Shown: positions 23,463-31,588 of the stretch, one piece after another
How the letters are laid out: the number at the start of each line of letters is the position of its first letter
How positions within the stretch are numbered: position 1 is the stretch's first letter
The notes under the pieces: generated by a model
Told to the model about the DNA's origin: nothing
The model's database searches: none
The model's input: the letters and a program-made list of their open reading frames with translations, nothing else
Position numbers and translations under genes: made by a program
Source of the DNA: Alphaproteobacteria bacterium
GTDB lineage: Bacteria; Pseudomonadota; Alphaproteobacteria; UBA2966
Direction of reading: 5' to 3'
Length of the DNA: 64,000 bases
NCBI GenBank assembly: GCA_018654745.1
Contig: JABILA010000127.1
Coordinates: 31,806-95,805 of the forward strand

Positions 23463-25372
23463 GCAACTCATTTGATTACAAATTCGACCGCAGCAACTAT
23501 GAGCGCCCGAACAACAGGTTTGTCTGTGGACGGGCGACCGAATGGGGCAAGCCTTGCGGCAGAGGACCCAACGGTGACGGCACCTGCGGCGGAACGGCAG
23601 AATGTCAGCCTTTTAACCGGAACGGGCGTTGGGAATGTCGCCGGGCACCTCAGGATGGTGGCCCCTGCGCTGACGGGCCAGGACCGGACGGCGCCTGTGG
23701 CTGTTCAATGCCTCCATGTGTGCCCCGCCGTTCCATGCGTCAGCAACGCTGGCGAATGACGGTAATTTTTATAGGCATCGCAATTGCCTTGATTGCCGTG
23801 TTTACCCAATTGTCGACGAACGGCGATATATTTGCCGGGTCGGCGAGACTGGCGGCACTGGATGCTGGTGACCTGACCGGCTCTCACGCAGGATTTACAG
23901 GCGGCAAGGGCTGCAAGACTTGCCATGACGCCCACGATGCAAAACCCACAGGCTGGATACAGGCCGTCTTTGGTAAAAATGATCTCTCGGCACAGTGCGT
24001 TGATTGTCACAAGTTTGGTGGGCCTGCGGACAGACCTCATAATGCCGTCTTCACGGCGGCGACTGCGTCCAACGACAAAATGGGCAAGAAAACCGAATGC
24101 ACAATGTGCCATACGGAACACAAAGGTGTTGATGCAGATATTTCGACACTTGATAACAAACAATGTGCCGCCTGCCACAAAAAATCCTTTTCGACATTTG
24201 ATCGGGGTCATCCGAAATTTTCAAAACAATTCCCTCATTTTCGCCGGACGTCCATTCGTTTCAATCATGCATCACACCTGAACAAGAATTTTTTGAAGCC
24301 GGAAGTTAAAGACAAGGCACCGGCCAGCTGCACGACTTGCCACCAGGCAAGTTCAGCCCAGCGGTCGGTAGAACCACTGGGGTTTGAAGCAAGCTGTGCA
24401 GGTTGTCACGATGATCAGATTTCGAAACGAAATCTGGTTGTTTTGCGCTTGCCCGAGTTTGAAGAAACGTCTATCGACAAGGAAGCTGTCCTCGAGGCCT
24501 GCGGCCCCGTTGCCGATGAAGAAGAGGAAGACGAAGAGTTTGAAAGTGTCTCAGGCGAAGAACTGAACTCTGTCGGTGCCTTCCTGATGAATGTAGAACC
24601 TGATGACCCGGAAGCTTATTCAGAGGCCTTCCAGAACCTGTTGATGGCCATGGCCGAAGAGGGGACAGTTCCACTCGGTGGTCTACTTGAGCAATCCGCA
24701 AAAACCGCAAATCCGGGAACCATGTTCGCAGGACTGAACCCGGAAGCCGTCAAGCGCATGGCCTGCGCCTGGGCGAGGAATCAGGAATATGAACTACCTG
24801 CCGAACCGCAATACGGTGGCTGGTATGGCGATATCGTTGATCTGATTTATCGCCCTTCAGGACATGCAGACCCGGTTATTAAAGCCTGGCTGGAAATGGC
24901 GATTTCAGCCAAAAGCGATGACGACGATGTCTCGGAACGAATATCTGATATGCGCGAAGAATTGTTGTCAGCGCGTGATGGTGCAGGTGCCTGTGTGAAG
25001 TGCCATGCAGTGACGCAGGATACAGAAGAGGGACCCTTGAGGATTGAGTGGAATTACCACAAGGACACCGGTCAAAGTTATCAAACCTATTCCCATGGTC
25101 AGCACCTCAGCCTTGTTAATCCCCAGGGCGTCAAGCTGGCGGATCCGACGCAAGGCTGTGCGACCTGTCATAAACTGGATCAAAAAGCCGATTTTGCTTC
25201 CGGATTTAAAGATTTCAACCCGAAGACGTTTTCAAGTAACTTTGCTTCGCTAAACAAGCAGGCTTGCGTACAATGTCATACTGAAGGCCGTGTTCGACAG
25301 GACTGTCAGCTCTGCCATGACTATCATAAGGAGCCCGGATTTACCGACCGGGTCACACGGAATGAAAACTAG
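23459..25372 (+). CDS. membrane-anchored decaheme cytochrome c with Cys-rich cytosolic N-terminus
   Basis: A 637-residue protein without a cleavable signal peptide. Residues 1-95 contain nine cysteines (23, 33, 43, 49, 60, 70, 80, 82, 87) in Gly/Pro-rich surroundings with repeated C-G-R-G-P-N-G and C-A-D-G-P-G-P-D-G-A-C units; I do not recognise this domain. One helix at about 99-117 crosses the membrane. The rest is periplasmic with ten CXXCH sites (CKTCH, CVDCH, CTMCH, CAACH, CTTCH, CAGCH, then CVKCH, CATCH, CVQCH, CQLCH). Six hemes precede and four follow a 200-residue heme-free acidic spacer (E-E-E-E-D-E-E). Two heme blocks on one chain suggest a bridge between membrane and soluble cytochromes. 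Its end overlaps the pentaheme gene by 11 bases. Confidence 0.88.
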   Translation: MSNSFDYKFDRSNYERPNNRFVCGRATEWGKPCGRGPNGDGTCGGTAECQPFNRNGRWECRRAPQDGGPCADGPGPDGACGCSMPPCVPRRSMRQQRWRMTVIFIGIAIALIAVFTQLSTNGDIFAGSARLAALDAGDLTGSHAGFTGGKGCKTCHDAHDAKPTGWIQAVFGKNDLSAQCVDCHKFGGPADRPHNAVFTAATASNDKMGKKTECTMCHTEHKGVDADISTLDNKQCAACHKKSFSTFDRGHPKFSKQFPHFRRTSIRFNHASHLNKNFLKPEVKDKAPASCTTCHQASSAQRSVEPLGFEASCAGCHDDQISKRNLVVLRLPEFEETSIDKEAVLEACGPVADEEEEDEEFESVSGEELNSVGAFLMNVEPDDPEAYSEAFQNLLMAMAEEGTVPLGGLLEQSAKTANPGTMFAGLNPEAVKRMACAWARNQEYELPAEPQYGGWYGDIVDLIYRPSGHADPVIKAWLEMAISAKSDDDDVSERISDMREELLSARDGAGACVKCHAVTQDTEEGPLRIEWNYHKDTGQSYQTYSHGQHLSLVNPQGVKLADPTQGCATCHKLDQKADFASGFKDFNPKTFSSNFASLNKQACVQCHTEGRVRQDCQLCHDYHKEPGFTDRVTRNEN

Positions 25373-27122
25373 GACTGTAGCTGCGTCATCAAACTGGCGT
25401 CCCATATTGTTTATTACCGGTTTGATGCTGGTGATGTTGCTGGTGTGGCCAACGCTGGCAGCCGACAACAAATCGGACGATCCTCATGCGGATGTCTTTT
25501 CCGAAAGCTCCTATCCTTCCGCGACTGAGTGCGCCAAATGCCACAAGGATATTTATGAGGAATGGCGTTCATCCAGTCATGCCTATGCGGCGATCTCTCC
25601 GGTATTTCATAAATTCGAGCAAGCGATCAACAATCTGGCACCGACGATCGGTAATTTCTGTGTACGTTGCCATGCCCAGGCGGGCACCCAGATGGGTGAA
25701 AAGCGCGAGGCGCCGTTATGGGAACGAAGCCAGGTGTCTCGTGAGGGCATAACCTGCATTACCTGTCATCGGGTTGATGAAGCCTATTTGAAGGTCAATG
25801 GCGAACGCCGGATTGTTCCGGGCGATATGTTCCAGCCGGTCTTTGGTCCAACAGGTGGCAAAGGCGTTGCGGAAGTCATCAAGGACAAGGACTTTTACAA
25901 GGTCGCGACAGCCAAGGGTGAACGCGGCAATGAAATTCATTTGTCTGCGATCAAATTCAGCCAACTGGATAAATCAGAATTCTGCGGTGCTTGCCACCAG
26001 GTAGCAGTTAATCTAGGCATCAAGCTGGAAGTAGTTTGGGATCAGTACAGGGCTTCTCCGGCGCGCGCCGCAGGCACAACCTGTCAGGACTGCCACATGA
26101 GCAGCGAACCCGGCAAGGCCGTTGGTTTTGCCACGGGTCCGGCAGCAGTGGTTGGCGGCAAGGAATTTAATCCAGGACGCAAGCGCCACAACCACGCCAT
26201 GGTAGGACCAGGTTATCCTATCGCCCATCCCGGTATCTTTCCGCACAACGGTGCTGCAGAAAACTGGACGATTGAGGAATGGCTACAATTTGACTATCGC
26301 GCAGGCTGGGGCACGGAAGAGTTTGAGGAAAAAGTCGACGAGGGCGAAATCGAGGACAAATTCCCTGAAGCCTGGGAAGATGTAGGTGATCGTGAAGAAG
26401 CCCGGGAAATCATCGAAGATAATCTCGACAAGATTGATGAGAAAAAAGACCTCCGCCTTCAGGCCATGGAAAATGGATCGAAAATAGATGGACCGTTCTT
26501 CGATGGTGGCAAAGGGGTCGGGCAAAGTCTTGCGTTCTCATACAAGATTACGAATATCAACCCTGGTCATAATCTTCCCTCCGGGTCTCTGGGTGCGCAG
26601 CCTGAAATCTGGTTGAACGTCGCGCTGATTGATCCGGACGGCAAAAACATCTGGGAATCAGGCTATGTTGATTCTGTCGGTGACATGGCGGACCTGCATT
26701 CACAAGATGTACTGGATGGCAAACTGGCGCATGATGACCAGCTGTTTAACCTGCAAACCAAGTTCCTGACCACGAACGTCAAGGGAACCGATCGGGAAAT
26801 GTATTTGCCTGTGAACTTCGATGTGGATCAGCTGCCGTTCCTGCGTCCGGCACCACAGCCAACGACGGTGATCAATCATCCACCCTTTGTACGGATGGAA
26901 GGTCGCAGCATCCCACCACTGGGGTCACGTATGGCGGAGTATAAAGTTCCGGGGGATTTGATAACCAAACCAGGCAAATACCGTCTGGCCGTTCGCATGC
27001 GCAGTCGGGCTGAGCCGATATATTTCATGAAGTTTATCGGAGCAACCCAGGACATGATCCGTTCCATGAACGAATGGATGCTGGACATCCATCCTTACAC
27101 CGTCGAGTTCGAGGTTAAATAG
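25362..27122 (+). CDS. periplasmic pentaheme cytochrome c with beta-rich C-terminal domain
   Basis: About 586 residues from an ATG that overlaps the previous stop. An N-terminal hydrophobic segment (I-L-F-I-T-G-L-M-L-V-M-L-L-V-W) ending T-L-A-A-D is a signal peptide or anchor. Five heme sites follow: CAKCH, CVRCH, CITCH, CGACH and CQDCH, with extra histidines (K-R-H-N-H-A-M, Y-P-I-A-H-P) as distal ligands. The second half (about 350-586) has no heme sites, a charged helical part, then a predicted beta-sandwich with P-G-H-N-L-P-S-G-S. Similar halves occur in multiheme oxidoreductases, so it may be the terminal enzyme of the cluster or a relay to the outer membrane. It abuts the beta-barrel gene. 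Confidence 0.85.
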   Translation: MKTRTVAASSNWRPILFITGLMLVMLLVWPTLAADNKSDDPHADVFSESSYPSATECAKCHKDIYEEWRSSSHAYAAISPVFHKFEQAINNLAPTIGNFCVRCHAQAGTQMGEKREAPLWERSQVSREGITCITCHRVDEAYLKVNGERRIVPGDMFQPVFGPTGGKGVAEVIKDKDFYKVATAKGERGNEIHLSAIKFSQLDKSEFCGACHQVAVNLGIKLEVVWDQYRASPARAAGTTCQDCHMSSEPGKAVGFATGPAAVVGGKEFNPGRKRHNHAMVGPGYPIAHPGIFPHNGAAENWTIEEWLQFDYRAGWGTEEFEEKVDEGEIEDKFPEAWEDVGDREEAREIIEDNLDKIDEKKDLRLQAMENGSKIDGPFFDGGKGVGQSLAFSYKITNINPGHNLPSGSLGAQPEIWLNVALIDPDGKNIWESGYVDSVGDMADLHSQDVLDGKLAHDDQLFNLQTKFLTTNVKGTDREMYLPVNFDVDQLPFLRPAPQPTTVINHPPFVRMEGRSIPPLGSRMAEYKVPGDLITKPGKYRLAVRMRSRAEPIYFMKFIGATQDMIRSMNEWMLDIHPYTVEFEVK

Positions 27123-28640
27123 ATGTTGGTACATGGCATGAAATCCTCACCTCGTCGCGCAGCCTTTTCCGCAATCAGCATGGTCGCGGGCCTGTCATTT
27201 GCTTTTGCAGCCAACGCGGCTGAAATTCAAATGGATGAGGGCAGCAAAATTGTTGAACACTCGGCAACGGTTTTCAAACCTGATCCGGATTACAAGAAAA
27301 CACCTTATTCGGCGGACGCGCAGCGGGATATCTACGGCGGCAAGTCTGCCGTGGAAACACCTCGTCCTTTGCTGGAACTGGGTCGCAAACAATATACGGC
27401 AGGACCGTTCGAAAAAGGCGTTGATCTTGTAGGCAAGAAAAACCTGTTGTTTCAGGGCTTCTCAATCTATGGGGACTGGCGCACAGCGGTTGCCTATAAC
27501 GACAATGGTGCCGCAGAAGTTGGTCGGATTGCCACACGCCTGAACCTGGATATCGACTGGAAACTGACATCTACTGAACGTCTGCATGCTTTCATGCGTC
27601 CGCTGGACCAGGGTGGAAATTTCACCCGCGTTGATTTTTCTGCGGATGACGAATCCGGCAGTGAATTTGTCGGTGATGGCAATCTTGAAACCTTGTTCTT
27701 TGAAGGTGACGTGGGTTCTATCGCAACCGGCCTGAGCGATAGCTATTCAGGATTTGATCTGCCCTTCGCTGTGGGTTTAATGCCGCTGTTGTTCCAGAAC
27801 GGCGTGTGGATGGAGGATGCATTCACGGGTGGTGCGTTCACTATTCCGGCGCGCAACAGCGTTGCCCTCGATATTTCCAACATGGATTTCACTTTCTTTG
27901 CCGGTTTTGACAAGGTGACGTCACCTGCCATCACAGACGGTATCGGCGATCAGGCCGATCACAATGTGAATATCTATGGTGCAGCGGCCTTTGTCGAAGC
28001 GAACCTCGGCTATTGGGAGGCCGGTTACGCTCGTCTCGATGGTCGTGACGGGCTTGATGAATTTGACTTTCATAACGTGACCCTGGCTCACACGCGCCGC
28101 TTTGGCGCGCTCCTCTCCAACAGTGCCCGGGTCATCTGGAGCTTTGGCCAGAACCGCGACAACAACGCCCAGCAAACGGCGGACGGTGTCGTGATCTTGC
28201 TGGAAAACTCTTTGATCACGTCAAAGCCTTCGACCTACATTCCGTACTTCAATCTGTTTGCCGGGTTTGATCGGCCACAATCTGCAGCGCGGGATAATGG
28301 AGGCATTCTGAAGAACACCGGCATCAATTTTGAGACCGATGGTCTGACCGGATTCCCGAAACTGGACGACACCGCACATGATACTTATGGCGGCGCAATC
28401 GGTATAAACTATCTGTTTGGTCTGGACAGACAGATCGTCGCCGAAATAGCCGGTTTGAAAATTCGTGGCAACGATAATGAAACAGGCCGGGCCGCAGCCG
28501 GGGACCAGTTTGCCATCGGCCTGCGTTATCAACAACCGATCAGCAAAACCTGGATTGTCCGGGGCGATGTCATCGCCGGGTTCCGTGACTCAGCAGATGA
28601 TTTGACCGGTATCCGGTTTGAAGTCAGACGGAAATTCTAG
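27123..28640 (+). CDS. outer-membrane beta-barrel protein (porin-like, cytochrome-associated)
   Basis: A 505-residue secreted protein with a signal peptide ending A-N-A before A-E-I-Q. After about 90 polar residues come repeated amphipathic strands with aromatic girdles (G-F-S-I-Y-G-D-W-R, N-M-D-F-T-F-F-A-G-F) and a C-terminal R-R-K-F, the terminal Phe used for outer-membrane insertion. GAGG lies 8 bases before the chosen ATG. I cannot assign it to MtrB/PioB or a general porin family with confidence. Its place directly after three multiheme cytochrome genes and before a reductase suggests the porin half of a porin-cytochrome conduit; a channel for the soluble substrate is the alternative. Confidence 0.8.
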   Translation: MLVHGMKSSPRRAAFSAISMVAGLSFAFAANAAEIQMDEGSKIVEHSATVFKPDPDYKKTPYSADAQRDIYGGKSAVETPRPLLELGRKQYTAGPFEKGVDLVGKKNLLFQGFSIYGDWRTAVAYNDNGAAEVGRIATRLNLDIDWKLTSTERLHAFMRPLDQGGNFTRVDFSADDESGSEFVGDGNLETLFFEGDVGSIATGLSDSYSGFDLPFAVGLMPLLFQNGVWMEDAFTGGAFTIPARNSVALDISNMDFTFFAGFDKVTSPAITDGIGDQADHNVNIYGAAAFVEANLGYWEAGYARLDGRDGLDEFDFHNVTLAHTRRFGALLSNSARVIWSFGQNRDNNAQQTADGVVILLENSLITSKPSTYIPYFNLFAGFDRPQSAARDNGGILKNTGINFETDGLTGFPKLDDTAHDTYGGAIGINYLFGLDRQIVAEIAGLKIRGNDNETGRAAAGDQFAIGLRYQQPISKTWIVRGDVIAGFRDSADDLTGIRFEVRRKF

Positions 28641-28681
28641 GACCAGATATTGAAGCGGCTTATTAACAGGGAGCGAACTTT

Positions 28682-29956
28682 ATGGATGTGTTGATCGATC
28701 TTTTTGCGGTTTTGTTCCTTGGCGTTGTCACGATTTATACGGGCAGCTGGGCGCTGATGTATAATCGGCGGACCTTGTTGGCGAGACGCAGCCATGATCA
28801 CCAGCAGGAATTGTTGCGCGCACAAATTGATCTGATTGCGGACAGGCGCAAGCTGGAACGCGAGAAATCCGATCTGTCCTGGAACGGATTTCGCAAATTC
28901 GAGGTTCAGCGCAAAGAGATCGAAGCGGATGGTGTATGTTCGTTCTATCTGACGCCTCATGATCGCAAGAACCTGCCACCGTTTGAACCGGGCCAGTTTC
29001 TGACATTTGATCTGCCGGTACCAGGCCAGCCCAAAAATGTCATTCGCTGTTATTCGCTATCAGACAGCCCTAATCATCCTGATTATTACAGGGTATCCAT
29101 CAAGCGGGTGCCGCCGCCACGTGACAAGCCGGAATTGCCGCCGGGCCTGTCTTCTAACTATTTCCACGATGCTTTGGCAGAAGGGGATATCCTTGATGTC
29201 AAAGCCCCCTCGGGACACTTCTATCTGGACATGTCGTCCCATAGCCCCGTTGTACTGATCGGTGGCGGTGTTGGCCTGACGCCTGTGCTCAGCATGTTAA
29301 ATGCCATTGTTGAGGCGGGATCACAGCGGGAAACGCATTTCTTTTACGGCATCGTCAACGGCAAGGACCATGCCTTCAAGGAGCACCTGAAACTAATCGC
29401 CCTGGAAAATCAAAATGTGCATTTACATGTTTGTTATTCCAATCCGGCGGATGATGACGTTGAAGGTGAAGATTATCAGCATGCAGGCCGAGTGGGCGTG
29501 CCGCTGTTCAAGGAACTGCTTGAATCGAATAACTACGAATATTATCTCTGCGGACCGCCGCCGATGATGAATTCAGTTGTTGGTGATCTGGGCGAGTGGG
29601 GTGTTCCCGAAAAGAACATTCACTTCGAAGCATTTGGCCCGGCCTCGGTCAAGAAGACCAAGGACGATGGCCCGGCTGATGCCGCTGCGGCAACGGCTTC
29701 GTTTGAAGTCAATTTTGCCCGGTCAAACAAGAAAGTCATCTGGACACCCGAAGCCGGTTCGTTGCTGGAACTTGCCGAGGACAACGGCATCAATGCCATC
29801 AATTCCGGTTGTCGTGCAGGCAACTGTGGCTCATGCATTACAGCCATCAAGCAGGGCGAAGTTGACTATGTGAACGAGCCGGGATCACCACCAGAAGACG
29901 GTTCCTGCCATGCCTGTATTACCGTGCCGAAATCGAATATGGAAATTGACGCCTGA
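28682..29956 (+). CDS. membrane-anchored NAD(P)H:FAD/[2Fe-2S] reductase (NqrF-like)
   Basis: A 424-residue reductase. Residues 4-26 are a membrane helix, 35-65 a charged helix/coiled coil. The flavin domain has R-C-Y-S-L-S, the NAD(P) domain G-G-G-V-G-L-T-P and C-G-P-P-P-M-M, and the C-terminal plant-type [2Fe-2S] domain C-R-A-G-N-C-G-S-C...C. The domain order (FAD, NAD, 2Fe-2S) is that of phthalate dioxygenase reductase and hemoglobin-reductase-like proteins, while the N-terminal anchor recalls NqrF. GGGAG precedes the ATG. It is the last gene of the cluster and provides an entry point for NAD(P)H electrons, or an exit if the chain runs backward. It could also serve the P450 or Rieske enzymes in this window. 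Confidence 0.88.
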   Translation: MDVLIDLFAVLFLGVVTIYTGSWALMYNRRTLLARRSHDHQQELLRAQIDLIADRRKLEREKSDLSWNGFRKFEVQRKEIEADGVCSFYLTPHDRKNLPPFEPGQFLTFDLPVPGQPKNVIRCYSLSDSPNHPDYYRVSIKRVPPPRDKPELPPGLSSNYFHDALAEGDILDVKAPSGHFYLDMSSHSPVVLIGGGVGLTPVLSMLNAIVEAGSQRETHFFYGIVNGKDHAFKEHLKLIALENQNVHLHVCYSNPADDDVEGEDYQHAGRVGVPLFKELLESNNYEYYLCGPPPMMNSVVGDLGEWGVPEKNIHFEAFGPASVKKTKDDGPADAAAATASFEVNFARSNKKVIWTPEAGSLLELAEDNGINAINSGCRAGNCGSCITAIKQGEVDYVNEPGSPPEDGSCHACITVPKSNMEIDA

Positions 29957-29973
29957 GCGAAGTGGTTTGACGG

Positions 29974-31215
29974 TCAGGTGACATCGGCTTTCAGGTGCAA
30001 GTGTTTGACACCGCGCGTAAGCAAGGTATCAATCCATTCCGGTGCCGGATCCGCAAATGATATGTTTTGCATGCGGCTGACAATCTTTGGAAATCCGACC
30101 AGCCCCTCCAGGCGCGCCAGGTTTGCCCCCAGACACATATGAACGCCATGCCCGAACGATATCTGACGACGAGCATTTTCACGGGTTAGATCAAGGACGT
30201 GAGGTTCTGCGAATACAGCTGCGTCGTGATTTGCAGCGCCATTGAAGGCAAAGACGCGGTTTCCTTTTTTCATGGCAACAGGACCGTCAGGAGAAGGCCA
30301 GCTTACATCTTCCGTGAGCACCCGAACGGTCGAAATCGCGGGGCCATCCCAGCGGAGCATTTCATCACTGGCATTGGTGACAAAGGGGGCGTCGTCACGG
30401 TTCTGTTTCAATTTTTCCATTTCATCCGGAAACAGGATCAGACTGCGCAAACCGTTGGAGAAAAAGTGAGCGGTGGTTTCATGTCCGGCAAACAGAAGCA
30501 ACACACAGGAAGCAACCAGTTCCGGCAAGCTGAGCAATTCGTCGCCGTCATGTGCATTGATCAGGCCATCAATAATCTGATCGCCAGGGTTCGCGCGTCG
30601 GCGCTCGATCAGATTCGCGAAATATGCGTTCATGTCTTCAAGACTGGCCGCGGCCTTGTTGTACTTGTCCGGGTCAATTCGTGATGCCAGGACGAAACCG
30701 GCAAGGTCATCAGACCAGCGTTTCAGATCATCCAGGTCTTTATCCGGAATGCCCAACATCACGGCAATGACACGGGCTGGGACAAGCCACGAAAACCCGG
30801 CCATGAAATCAAATGTATCCTTGCCGATGAAGCCATCGATTTGTTCGTCGACGATTTCCTCTATGCGATGGGTAAGCGCTGCAACCGCACGTCTGGTGAA
30901 AGCCTTGTTCGCCAGTTTTCTCAGGTGAATATGTTTTTCACTATCGTTGAAGACCATCCATAATCCGAGACAATCACCCAGCATTTTTATCTGTTCCGAA
31001 GCGTCTTCACCCTGGTGTTCGACGAAGGGGCGAATTCTGTCTGCAGAAAAACGGGCGTCTCGCAGGGCCAGTGTAACGTCTTCGTAAGTCGTCAGGCACC
31101 ACCCACCAATAGAGGCGTTCCAGTGCACAGGATTATCCGCGACCAGAGCACGGAAATGCGGGTAGGGGTCCGTGATATTGGCGGGATCGAGAAAGTTGAT
31201 TTCAGGTAATGCCAT
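29974..31215 (-). CDS. cytochrome P450
   Basis: A soluble bacterial P450 of 413 residues. The heme loop is F-G-H-G-V-H-M-C-L-G with Cys361 as axial ligand, the I-helix has A-G-H-E-T-T, and an E-x-x-R type K-helix is seen in E-M-L-R-W. The A-G-H-E-T-T and N-P-V-H-W patterns place it in the CYP class that uses ferredoxin partners. I start at the ATG at 31215; a TTG at 31230 would add five residues. No ferredoxin gene adjoins it. It converges with the NAD(P)H reductase gene (17 bases between stops) and is preceded by the stand-alone Lrp-type domain. Substrate unknown; typical roles are hydroxylation of terpenes, fatty acids or aromatic compounds. Confidence 0.92.
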   Translation of the reverse strand: MALPEINFLDPANITDPYPHFRALVADNPVHWNASIGGWCLTTYEDVTLALRDARFSADRIRPFVEHQGEDASEQIKMLGDCLGLWMVFNDSEKHIHLRKLANKAFTRRAVAALTHRIEEIVDEQIDGFIGKDTFDFMAGFSWLVPARVIAVMLGIPDKDLDDLKRWSDDLAGFVLASRIDPDKYNKAAASLEDMNAYFANLIERRRANPGDQIIDGLINAHDGDELLSLPELVASCVLLLFAGHETTAHFFSNGLRSLILFPDEMEKLKQNRDDAPFVTNASDEMLRWDGPAISTVRVLTEDVSWPSPDGPVAMKKGNRVFAFNGAANHDAAVFAEPHVLDLTRENARRQISFGHGVHMCLGANLARLEGLVGFPKIVSRMQNISFADPAPEWIDTLLTRGVKHLHLKADVT

Positions 31216-31297
31216 GTCGTTTTGGGCCAAGAGAATAAGGGAGCTGCAAGGAAGTGCAGGATGCCCTGTTTTTGCCGCAAAACAAAGGGAGTTCAGG

Positions 31298-31540
31298 TCA
31301 GGTGAACGCCTTGAAGGTGATAATCGTGAAGGTATCGCGAACGCCGGGTATGCGTTGAATTTCTTCGGTCACAAAATGGCCGATATCGACCCCGTCATCG
31401 AGAAAGCATTTCATCAACAACTCGTATTCGCCTGACGTAGAGTGAACTTCTGATACGGCCTCGATAGACTGTGCAGCCTGATCTGCAACCTTGTAGGTTT
31501 CCCCAAGTTCACATTTCACCATGATAAATATGGTCTGCAC
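31298..31540 (-). CDS. stand-alone Lrp/AsnC ligand-binding (RAM) domain protein
   Basis: An 80-residue protein made only of the alpha/beta ligand-binding domain of Lrp/AsnC regulators (F-I-M-V-K-C-E-L-G...E-V-H-S-T-S-G-E-Y-E-L-L-M-K). The DNA-binding helix-turn-helix is absent and there is no room for it upstream. It starts at GTG with a good CCGGAGACGAG site. Such stand-alone domains assemble as ring oligomers and bind amino acids or other small molecules; some modulate full-length Lrp proteins. It lies 82 bases upstream of the P450 gene on the same strand, so it may be cotranscribed. Confidence 0.85.
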   Translation of the reverse strand: MQTIFIMVKCELGETYKVADQAAQSIEAVSEVHSTSGEYELLMKCFLDDGVDIGHFVTEEIQRIPGVRDTFTIITFKAFT

Positions 31541-31588
31541 CGCTCGTCTCCGGATTTGTTGCTGAATTAAGTGGGATCTAATAACCGA

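Noticed and set aside
28682..31215. The NAD(P)H reductase as dedicated partner of the neighbouring P450
   Set aside because: The genes converge on opposite strands, the reductase is membrane-anchored and follows the cytochrome operon by short gaps; kept only as an alternative role.
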